Assembly: GCF_964340395.1 (NCBI RefSeq)
Contig: NC_135563.1
Span: forward strand, 15,620,651 to 15,684,650
Reading direction: 5' to 3'
DNA: 64,000 bases
From: Glandiceps talaboti
Taxonomy: Eukaryota > Hemichordata > Enteropneusta > Spengelidae
Shown: positions 44,101-56,100 of the stretch, in pieces
How positions within the stretch are numbered: the stretch's first letter is position 1
Layout: every line of letters starts with the position of its first letter
The notes under the pieces: model-generated
Told to the model about the DNA's origin: nothing
The model's input: only the letters and a program-made list of their open reading frames with translations
The model's database searches: none
Position numbers and translations under genes: made by a program

Positions 44101-47100
44101 TTTAGTATGATGAAGTAATTGGGTGGACTTGATTGACAACCCAATCAACCCAAGTATGTGCTAAAGAGTTTCTTGTAGGGTTTAAGTAAAGGTGACGATA
44201 TGCCTTTCAGTCTGTGATAAGGTTAACCAAAGTTGACACACTTTACATGTGTAGATTTTGTGGGAGGGTTCATCAAAGTTGACACTATGCATGTTATATG
44301 TTGTAAACTTTCTAGTTCAGTTTACCAAAGTTCACATAATGTTGTAAAGTTTATGGTGGGATTTATAACAGTCAGCTGTATCATTCAATTAGAATACAAT
44401 AATTCCTGGAGGAATTACAGAAGGTTACGACAGGATTAAGGCAATGCTAAAGATATCAAACTCATGATACCATAAACTATGCTGAGGTAACCAAATACAT
44501 GCAGAGACTTAGTCTAGTTCCTGTACGATACAAGTTATGATTACATTCACTTTCTCGTATAGTCAAAGTTGTTACTCTAGAACAGAAATCTGTGCTATCC
44601 CAAACAGCGTTAATATAAACGTGATGATGTTACCGGGTCCCTAAATTCCTGTGATAGTCAAAACAGCTGTACTAATTGGAATATTATTATTCATGATTAA
44701 TTGTCTGAAAGAAGTAACCAATTACAACTGCCTGTAAATTTGTGATGGATTACTACTGATATGCCCTGTTTACCCTTCACCCAGCATGGGGTTTAGCCAG
44801 CTTAACAGGTAACATTTTTGACTCTGACTAGATGTAGTGAGTGGATGTAATCGTAACTAACTCATATCGTATAGGAACTACACTAGCATAGACTTGTCTT
44901 GGTGTTACTGATGTCAAAAGCTTCATGAGTTAGTAACACCAAGACTAGTCTAGATGCTACCAATGGTATCGAAGCAGCAGAGATCCTAAGATTTAATGCC
45001 ACGGATAGCACTAGACAGCAGACTACAAGACAAGTCTCTGGTGCGTCTAGCTTTTCTTGCCTACTGTATACATTACACTATAAACTTGAGACAGACACCC
45101 AAGCAACATCTAGACAATCAATACTATTGGCGCCAGCATGACATTTTATCAGCAAACTTTGTACCTTCACATATCTTGTTTTCATAATCATACCAACATT
45201 ATGATACTAGGAGACATTAAAGTCGTCATAAGGATTAGAATTGGGTTTTTATTTTGGCATTTTAATTGAGAAAACAACTTCACTATGTTTTTTCTTGAAA
45301 AAGAACTGTAGAATTACATATAATAATAATAATAATAATAATTTATTTCTTATAAAAGAGCGCACTACACTGTGTCTCAGTGCGCTTTCCATAACAATAC
45401 ACAGACTGGAATTTTAAAATACAGATGTAACTTGAAACTATACAAAATATGTGTAATACGCTAGTAAAATAGATAAATGTTTGAATAAGAAAAAGAAATA
45501 TGTGCAAACGACAGACTGTTCACAAAAATTTGAGAGGTTCAATGACACTTCACCTTTCACAGAATTTTACAACCTAATTTGTTGAACTGGAAAACAACTT
45601 AATCTTGGTGACAATCTAAGGTGATTAATAACAATACATTTGTTTATATTTATTGAACTTTTAAGGTCATGCAATGAATTCAATGACCTTTGACCCTTCC
45701 AGTACACTAAAAATTCACAGTCTAAAACTATGAGTACGTGTTTGTAACTCAATATATTGCAAAAAAGCTAAAAATGTATAAAAAGTTTGTTATTGTATGT
45801 ACAATAACAAAACATTATTATGCTTTTGTAATTTATTGAGTTACAAACAAGGACTTGGCACATGTTGTTTCACATTGATTTTTCAAGTAGGAAGCCATAA
45901 TAAAGTTGTGTTATAAATTTTTCCAAAATAAATACCCAATCCTCAACCATATGACCACTTTAAGTAATATTGATTTATAGTTTCATGACCAATTTTTGTT
46001 GATGGACAGATTGAGATGATTGAGCCCATAATACTAATAGTAGCCCCCCCCCCCCCCCCCCCCCCCCATTTGGTTATATAAGTACCTCCATGTGATACAT
46101 TACGATTATTGTGTAAGCTCTGATTAACTTCTCAGCAATTTAGTCTGGCAATTTCTTTAGCTTGTTTTGCTCAATTTTACCAAAGCAATGATTCTTAGTA
46201 GGTCTCACTATAATGACCTTTCAGAAAAACCATCATTATAATCAACCAGAAGACATACAGTGAAGGTCATTACATTATACTGGCAAAGATGACGTTGTTT
46301 TGTCTCTTCATGGCAAAAATATACTAAAGATAGTAAATAACTAACAATCAACATTTTTATGAATTTTGGATTTTGCTGTACACAATAGTAATGAATCGAA
46401 GTTTACCAATTATGGATTTTGTGGTGACGTGTTTACCTTGTACATCCATTATGTATGACATGATAAAACACAAGACCTAGAAAGTTAGAAAGGTGAATAT
46501 ACATATATCTGTACAGGGAGATGTTTGTAATACCAGTGTGATAATTCAGATGTATTTCCAACAATCGACTGTCAGTTTTCAATATCATTTCCATTGTCCT
46601 ATACTCGACGACATTTTTGATTCAGTGTTATGATAGTTACAACTAGGACAAAGGTTACTACATTATTTCATGCTAAGACAACACTACCATAACGATAAAT
46701 AATAATAATATTGATCTTATTTATACTGGATAGTTCTTTAAGTATATAAACACTTGTCTCCCAAGAAGTCCAGTGAGGGCCATCCTTCACAGGTTAAGTG
46801 TTAATGCAGAATGAAACCGGAATATCCGGGGAAAACCTGTGTTGTTCGGTTGAGTCAAACTGAACGACACTCTCCTTACTTACAGTGTAGTAAATTTAAT
46901 CAAATTCTGAATGGGTTCGAACCCAGACCACAGTGGTAAGAAGCAAGTGGTTTAACCACTTGGCCACCGACAACCCTGAATGGGTTAGAACCCCGACTGC
47001 AGTGGTAACAGGTAAGTAGTTTAACCACTCAGTCACCAACAACCGATAAATAGTTCTTCTTACACAACCATGGATTCTAATTACTTGCAAGTCACATTTC

Positions 47101-50100
47101 GCCCGTTCAGGTCAACAGGTTTATTTGTCAAACTTAACAGGTTGAAACGTTACTCATATTACTTAGACCCCTTGGTCGTATGAATAGAACTATTTATTAC
47201 TATGTTTACCAACATGATGACTATATTTAAGGTTACAGCTACCTGTTTCCTAAATGAAATCTATCATAGCCAATGCTACAAAAAGTACGCAATCAGCAAA
47301 TTAAGATAGCCCAGTTGCTGAATAGGTTTTTGACCATTCTTGCAAACTAGAGCTGATGTTTCTGCCACGACACTCATGAAGGCCTGGTGTGTCTTGGACT
47401 GTGCCATAAAAGAGACTGTGGTTTACGATGACTTTTGACACAATTTAGCACAGAAGTAGAACACACTTGAACTAACACTATTGTTGTTGCATATGGTAGA
47501 TTACACAGTGTGGGTGATACAGCGCCTTGGTTATGTGAATATGATCACCCTATAATCAAGAGTGATGTCAAATGTGCAGCCACTTGACGAAATCTTGCTA
47601 TCAGAGAATCCACTCTACTGTGAATGCCCATTGATAGTTTAATATCAACATGTTACATGTTTCTATCTTAGTTTTGCCCAGAGATGTTCCTGTTTGGCTT
47701 GAAAATATCGTTTACCAGAAAACACATACTGTTAAGCCAGTATGTTGAGGCAGATAGTCAGGTCTATGGGCTAATCTAGTTTGCCTTTAGCTTGATTTTC
47801 ATACTAGTATACCCTAGTATTCACCCCTAAACTACTATGAACACCCTCCTCTCCAAACACACATATACACATTCTATGATATGGTTGCATTACTCTACTA
47901 TATAGGTGCTTCAACAATCTTCCTTTCACTGTTCACCACCCAAATCTCCTACATTATTCCATAATGATCTCAAAGCATACTTGATTACAAACGATATTCA
48001 GTCACTCTTTCAGGTTTTTCAATGCTACATGTATTCATACTTTTTTTTAGTCCCTCTTCAATTACCTGAACATTTTTCTCAAATTTTAAACTTAGTCTTT
48101 CTACATGAAGCCTGATCACCTTATTTTGGCTGGTATATTTTCAAACCTAAATCATCTTCTAAGTCATTCCGAAAGTGAAGATATTTAAATTCATAGTTCT
48201 TCTTAAATGCATCCAACCATTTTTTACAACTGTGAAATTGGCTTACATTAAAGTGAGCACAGACATGCAGTATACATATATGTCACTGTTGTCTGATTTT
48301 TTCTAAAGGTGCCACACACATGTATCTACTGAGGTATGAGAATGACACAATGGATAATTGGGTCCTCACATACAGTCTGCTCACGTTGGTCTCAGCTGTG
48401 AAGAAAGTATGATTTTCTGCACACCTTTGTTCTAATCAGTGAAGTTATAAATAATTCTTACCTTTGAAGCATATGTCATTGCCTCCTTCCTGCATTCCTC
48501 TTCAACTTCAAGGTTCACTTTCATATTATTGTAGTCTGACAACACAGCTTCCGAAACTGTTCGAAAGAAAATACATTTCAATATTAAAGAAAGTAATATA
48601 AAATAAAAGTTACTCTTGAATGGTAAATTAGAAACGAATGCAATATTTTGATCCGTCTATCACAGACCTTGATCACAGAATGATTTTATTATTCAGTATA
48701 AATGTCTTTCTCCAAAACTGGTAGAATAATGCAAGTAATTATATTTGACTGTTCTAGTGATCCTTTGAACCATGAACAAAATGTTATTCTCCATATATAA
48801 AATATTGTAGCACTTTTTTCTTGATGTTCCAGAAAAGCCAGACCAGGACTATGATGGGATCTTTGTCATCTTCTTTATATCAAATGTTGGTTCATTTGCC
48901 ATCAAATTGATTACCAGGAAATATTTCAATGCAGCAGATCATTTTTTTCAAAACATTCAGAATCTTTGCTATGATTTTGAGATTAATAGCATTGGTGATT
49001 TTCTGAAATCTATCGTTTTATTCCAAATGCAATTTGGTGGCTGTTTGAATTGAAACGTAAAACATAAATTTGTTCCTAATATTTTACAATCTGTATTGAT
49101 ACCCTATGCTTTTAGCATTTGGTTTTACAATGGTGGTTGGATTTGTAAAATCATCGACTTAGTCTGTAAGATACAATATTTGTTGCCATGCTGTCAACAT
49201 TTGTGCCACGCTATCAACTATCAGAGAAGCCTGATAGGGCTGAATGTCATTGGCGATATGTATGGTTGCTCAGTATGCTGAAAAACACAACAAAACTTAC
49301 GTCTAAGATTTAGTGAAAGCAAAGTCATTGGTGATATGTATGGTTTCTCAGTATGTCTTTTAGAACTAGATTAGCTAGGTGTTTTTATTTTCTATACTTA
49401 CTGTGTAATTTCTCACATGTTTTCAGTATCGTAACACTTATTGGCTTGCTACTTACAATCAGTCATTTCATTTCAAAAGTACATTTCAAAAGTAGATATT
49501 GGAGACATCCCTCCATTTTACTGATATCATTCAATTCAATTACCTTTACGGTCTATCTCAGGTCATCAAACAAGCCTACAATGTTTTGTACTGAGGAAGA
49601 CACATTAGATATTGAAGCTATATTTATTTCACACCTCAGAAGGTTTTCCTTTTTTCCTTTTTTGATGCGTGGGTGGGTGGGTGGGTGGGCTGGTGGATTG
49701 GTGTGTGTGTGGGTGGGTGGGTGGGAGAGAGACATGTTACATTTTGAGTAGAGTTGTCCGTCTAATATCTCTCAGTTACGAAGATCACGATATTTGCTGT
49801 ATAATTGTCCCTTGTGGGAAATATTAATTTGTGTTTACCTCAGACAAGATTTTTCTCTTCTAGTTTGGTGAGTGGGTGGATGGATGGGAGTGAGAGATAG
49901 GTCATACGTTGAGTAGAGATGTCTGTCTATTATTTTAAAATTTTGAAGATGATAATATTTGTTATACACAATATTGTGGCAAGGTGTTAATTCATGTTTA
50001 CCTCAGATAAGGTTTTCCTAATTTTTGGGCATGTGGGTGGGTGGGGATGGCAATGGATGGGGTGGGGTGGGGAAAAGACATGTCACACCGTGAGTAGAGT

Positions 50101-53100
50101 TCAGTTTGTCTATCTCAAAGTTTGGAAGATCACAAAACTGTGGGAAGATATTAATGCATGTTTACCTGCTTTTCATGGACATCCTCTAAGACATTGACAT
50201 ATGTTAGTATACAGCATATTGTAGTTGAATTACATGACATTGTATGGAAGTGATTGAAATTTCAATTAATTCTACTTGACAACCAAGTTATCACTTCGTG
50301 AAAGAAATACTTCAAACAAACTAATACTTCCCATTAGATTGGAAAACAGATGTTGAGAATTTTCATCGTGCTATTCCAGAAAGTCTTTAAGCAAGTACAT
50401 GTACTACGAGGGTAGTCAATTCAAAAAATACATGTGAACGCATTTTTTGCCCTTTTTTAGTAGGACCCAAAATTCAGCTTCTATTTCAATGGCAACATTC
50501 TCTATAATAAAGGTATTCTTTTTACAATCAATTTTTAATATCGTAAGTCTTCATGAATCATCAAAATTTCGTTCCTGTTTTATAATTTATGCAAACTTAA
50601 TGTTTTGTTATACTATAATTGGCTCTATTGCAGTCTTCTTAGTTAATATTACCCTAGTAGTTGAGCCTTCGGTTCTGTAAGCTCGACAGAAACTATAACT
50701 ATTGTTGCAACATGTTGATTCAACCAGTGATAAGTTATTGGTCGGATGTACATTTAATTATAGTCTCACAGTAGTGTGGCGTCTCTGAAAACTAGTTCCA
50801 TAAACTTGCAGTGCCCTGTTTTGGGACTTCCAATGTTTACACTATCTCTGCAACTGTTTTGGGACTTCCAATGTTTACACTATCTCGATCACAGGATGAT
50901 TAGATTTGCACAACAGAGGAACACTATCACCCACTTGTATAATCTACCACACTGAAGACCAATAGATTTAGTTTGCGTCTATATCAAGTTATAGTAAACC
51001 GAAGGCCAGATTACCAGTGTCGTACAGCTTGAATATGGACATCGGGGCTAAGCTCTGGTATTCATCTTTCTAACAATATGGAAGACGACTACAAAATCTG
51101 TGATGATGTTTGTCGTCATAACTACCATTGAAATGGTGTAAATTACTACTGATTCAAGAATTATTAAATGAAATGTTTTGAAATCGCTTGATCAACTTGA
51201 TATTTCTCTGAAATTGCACATAATTGTTGGTGATGTAAAATCATGAAATGTCTTTCCAGAACCCATAGCTTATAAAAAATGTCTCTATTCCTGGAGTGTT
51301 GTTCCCCTTTAATGTACACCTATCCCTCCCTCACACCACCACCATCATCACCACCACTTGGAATAAATATTGTAAAAGCCCACAATTCTCACAAAAGCAA
51401 GTTACAGCATACTTATACTCCACAGAACAATAAAATATGTTGACTTAATAATAAAAATATTACCATTTGAAAGTTTGGACAACTCATTCTGTGTCTCCTT
51501 TAATTTCTCATTTAACTCTCGACTTTGTTCTTCATTATTGGCATACTTCTTGGCCAAGGCGTCGTACTCCTGAACAGCTGCAAGACATCGGAATAATAAT
51601 GTAAACAGTTAATGTATGATATAACGTGTATGACATGAGAATGATGAAAAGCTTGAAATGTTATGAATGGTTTTGAAAACTGTTGCTGGGTACAATCATT
51701 TGCTCACATCTCTAAGTTCAATCAACCAAAAGCGTTTATATACACAGCAACAAAATGACAGAATTGTACATATTGTTCTCTTTGATGTGACTGGAAGGTT
51801 AAGACCTTTCTTAAATAAATATTAATAGTTTAATGGTGAATATAAATCTTGCAATAAAAACTTTACCTACATGTAGGAAGGAAGTAAAAGTAAAATGTCT
51901 GGTGATAACATACTGGGGTAAGTATGGGTTCTGAGCTAACAATGTTAGAAGGAACTATTCCTGCCTGGCTATGTATGTACCTTCATCAGTGTACAGTGAA
52001 AAAAGGGTAAAATCTACCAGAGATCCAAGTAATGAATTCTTATTTTTACTGCCTAAAATCATGAGTATGAAACCATGTAATTTGACAAAGTCTATTAATT
52101 TCTATATGAACTCTGACACAGCTTACAGTAACAGTAGTTTGAGCAAAAACAGTGATACAAATTTGATTAAAAAAAAAAATTAAAACAATCATTTTCATTA
52201 CATTAGATTCTTTTCAATCCCAAAAAATTCAAAAAATCTTACTGCTGTTTTTTGAAAGTACAAAATTCTCAAAACCAAATCCCACATTGCCTATCTAGTA
52301 CCTGTAGACTAATAGTCTAGTTCCTATACGGTATCATTACCATTTTCATACACCTCCATTCACTCATGATTTACTTAGAAACCATGTTGGCATCCCGACT
52401 ACTGTAGACTTGAAGGACTTAAAATGCTAGCATACTCTTTCAGCTATCCTAGCTGCCATTTTATGAGGCTAAATTATGGATGAAATATGAGTATTCATCA
52501 CCCATGACAGTTATTTTAGTCAGCTGTATAATTTAAGGAAGTTTAAAATATAAAATTGACAAGGTTAATTTGTACGACTATTATTTGCTTTCATTGAAGT
52601 GGTTAATCCTGCAAACTGACAGTAATGTTGTAATAACTATTGATACTGCCATGCTTGTGTTTTCTTTCACAAAAATCAATACATTCTAGAAATAGTTCAA
52701 AAGTGTGGTATAAAAAAACAAACAATTTTGTTCACATAATACAGTACTTTGTAATACTACTCAAAACTAAAGTGTGTGAAACTTCAACCCCTTGAAACTG
52801 AGAATGTGTACACCACTGTGATAAGTTTCTATACTTGGTATGTCATTTTACAGCTAGGTTTTTCCTATTTCCTTTCTGTATACACATATGTATGATCTTC
52901 AACAATCACAATGTCATTTAAAATTATTGGCTTTTTCTTTTTCCAAGCTCCAGATTATTATGACAGTAAGCTTGAATGAGAAATGCTTTACAATAAATTG
53001 TGTGTGTGTAAAAGTTCAACCTTTACACCACCTACCCAACAACCAAAAGTGAAATTCCTCTGAAGTCCTAATATTTTTTATTACATATATCATGTTATAT

Positions 53101-56100
53101 TAAACCCCTTAACTTGCTGATCTTCACCAAACACAAAGACACTTTTACTATGTATTAAAGATATCAGGATTAAAGACCATCTTCAGATTAAAATTAAAAT
53201 TTGGGAGTCAAAAACAGATTTGGCTGCACTATATCATGAGTATATGAAATGGTTGGTGCAAAACAAACGAATATTCCTTATGGCTCCACTGATAAGATAA
53301 TTTGAATGCAAGAATCTGGAATTGAAACCCTGGCCTTTAGAATTCACCCACGCTCATACACAAAATTGGTTGACATTTATTTATTTATGCAAGGCCTGAC
53401 TAAATTAATCACTGAAACACAGCATCATTATTATAATTTATAGAGTTCGAACATAATCTTTTTTTTGTATGTTTGTGAGGGGGAGGGGGAGTTTCTGTAT
53501 TGTTAGTATTGCAAGGACAAGAGATTATATTGTATAGGTGACATACCTAACCTAACCTTCACTGTTCCTCAATGCCCTCATGACCCTTTTTCTGATATCA
53601 AACAATCTATCTCAAAGCTCAAATTTGTTTTCTGTGTTCACAAAGATATAAAAAAAATGTCCTTCTTTGATATCAAATCTTGGCAATGCCAAGCAAAGTC
53701 AAGTGTTGAAGACTGACTAGTCAGTCATACCTATCTGTTAATTCTGCCAGTCATGACTAACTAAATCTAAATTATTTGACAATCACTTCTGATAAGTTCC
53801 CTAAAGATAGGACTTCTCCTTTCTTATCACATAAAATCAACTTTGACAATGAACCATTTTGAATACACGAAACATTTCAAGAAATATTCACAAGTTAACA
53901 AAAAACTTCCTTAACATGAGACAAAAACAATCAACGATTATACTCACAAATCATGCTTAGACCAATGTATGGACCAAGTTAGTTTTCACTAGTAACTATA
54001 TGTTCCTATAAATCTGTTTTATATAGTTGTAAAATGCATTATGGGTAACCTAACAAGTCCCTAGGTCAAAGGTCGGGTAATTTCATGTCACAACTTAGTG
54101 ATAAATCACAACATCCATTTACTGTAACTTCTGCAATACGAGATTGTACTAGCGACCAAAACAAATTACAGGATATTCTTTTTCTTATCCTTTTTACATT
54201 CAATTTTCTAATTTGTGTCAGAATAAATTCAGTATAATTCATCTGCAAAAGTCTAGAAATCTGCAACATGTCACATGACATGTCTACAGATTGTACAGCC
54301 TTACTCCAGGCTAATGATCCATACAAATGCAGAACTAAAGGGAAAAAGCTAACCATGTGAGAAATCCTGAAATTTTATAATCTAATTATAACACTATAAA
54401 TGAAATCAGTAATCTGAAAAATATGAAATCCTGATAAAATAATGATAAATTGGTACATATTTATATATCAGTTATAAAAAATTCAAACAGAGAAGATAAA
54501 TGATTTTAATGCCATGACAGTTTCTTCTCTAAAAATCTAGTTTTATTTGCAAAAGATCTCTCACATATGCTACAGATCGTGTTCGCATGTTATTTATACC
54601 TAGGTCATGTAAGTAAACACACAGTAATCCCATAGGATCATGTTACAACACTGAACCTAGAAACAAGCATAGAAAATTCTGATTTATAATAACTGATGTG
54701 TAAATACTGGACTGACATGGTTATATGTTGGGCATTTCTAACTTGGTATTTCATTTAAAGAAATGACTATTTGGTTCCTTTCCTTCAGAATTTTAGTTAA
54801 AATTTAATAAACTGGACAACAAATTGAGTAAAAAGGCTCAAGTTATTAAACTTTGTGCAACAACTATGTAGACATTGATGCAAGAGGATTTTAAAAATAA
54901 ATATCTAACTACCACAGATGTTGTCAACATTGTATTGTTGTTCTGACTACATACCTGGTCTATGGTACTGGTCATTTTTTTTACTCGTGACATTTTCCTT
55001 TTTTGTGTCAGTTTTTCAAACGTTTTTGTGATTTTCAAATGTTGTCAACATCATACTATTGTTCTGACTGCATACCTGGTCCACGGTACTGGTCATTTTT
55101 TTACTTGTGACATTTTCCTTTTTTGTGTCAGTTTTTCAAACATTTTTGATTTTCAAATGTTGTCAACATCATACTATTGTTCTGACTGCATACCTTTTAA
55201 CAAATGGGTGGTACTGGAATTGATCTTTTTATTTTTAGTCGTGACATGTTTTCATTTTTTTCCAAAGCTTCTGATTTTCAAGCTATTTTTACATTTTTTT
55301 CAGAACTACATGGAACAATTTAGTGTCAGTCTGACATCCAATGGGGAAAAACTCGGTATATTAGGGTAAAAATTAAAAAAAACAATGTTTTATTTCCAAT
55401 ATGACTTCAGACATTAGGGTAGGTGGGTCAAAATTGTATCGTATTTCATTTCATTTTTTTTTTTTTTTTTTTTTTTGAGAAATTGTTTGAACTCTTAAGA
55501 CAAGACACTTGTTGCTTGCAGAACTTCTCTGATAGTTTGATGTGGTGTAAAAGAAGTAAATGAAGACAAATATATGTGAAGTAGATGAACACAATATGCA
55601 GACTGCATATTGTACTCGGTATCTCCGGAAGGGGATTTTTGAAAAGAATTCTTGACTGCGGCAGGAAATTTTGCACAGAAATAGAAGTAAATTCTCACTA
55701 GTTTCTGGATGGAAAAAATGTTAAGGGTCGGTGGCTTAAACTAGGATCATTCAGGTTATCAGAAATGCTATTTTTTTTGGCCTAGGGTGAGTGGAACCCT
55801 ACATATTCTTATTTTGACCTACTTGTCAATAATGATTTGAATATATGCTACCATACACATAAGGTTTGTTACCAGACAATTAGTTTGAGGGAATTAGGCA
55901 ATTTTCTCAGCAAATAAGACATTGTTCACTGTCTAGCTTGCAGCTTTTGATATGCAATCAGGTATTTTCTACCACAGCACCTGGAAGAACATCTAACAAT
56001 GTGCAATAGTATTACAACTGCCAGAACAATTCTGGTTGGCTGATTGAGTCTACCAGTACAGGTGATTCTTTTAGTCCAGGTGGCAGACAAACAAGAATTC

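Larger units (their letters stand above)
24774..48461. other. shootin intron 3 (23.7 kb)
   Basis: Holds many repeats (listed) and the candidate alternative exon at 35.65 kb. Segments 26940-27480 and about 34340-34990 are of higher complexity and free of obvious repeats, with homeodomain-type cores (CTAATTAACTC near 34783; ATTAATCTC near 27040), and could be regulatory. This is inference without comparison to another genome. Confidence 0.5.
48557..51463. other. shootin intron 2
   Basis: 2.9 kb. Contains a 29-bp imperfect direct repeat (GGYGATATGTATGGTTKCTC at 49252 and 49332), the three-copy GTGGG-containing repeat (49.67-50.18 kb) and a 39-bp tandem duplication (50.81-50.89 kb). No exon seen. 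Confidence 0.6.

Noticed and set aside
46907-47044. Functional tRNA genes
   Set aside because: A and B boxes are present, but the sequence has no acceptor-stem pairing and no convincing anticodon arm.
49353-49751. 132-codon plus-strand ORF
   Set aside because: Runs into the GTGGG repeat; no family features and no splice context.
54962-55369. 135-codon plus-strand ORF
   Set aside because: Lies in a 120-bp tandem repeat; the peptide is repetitive and hydrophobic with no recognisable domain.
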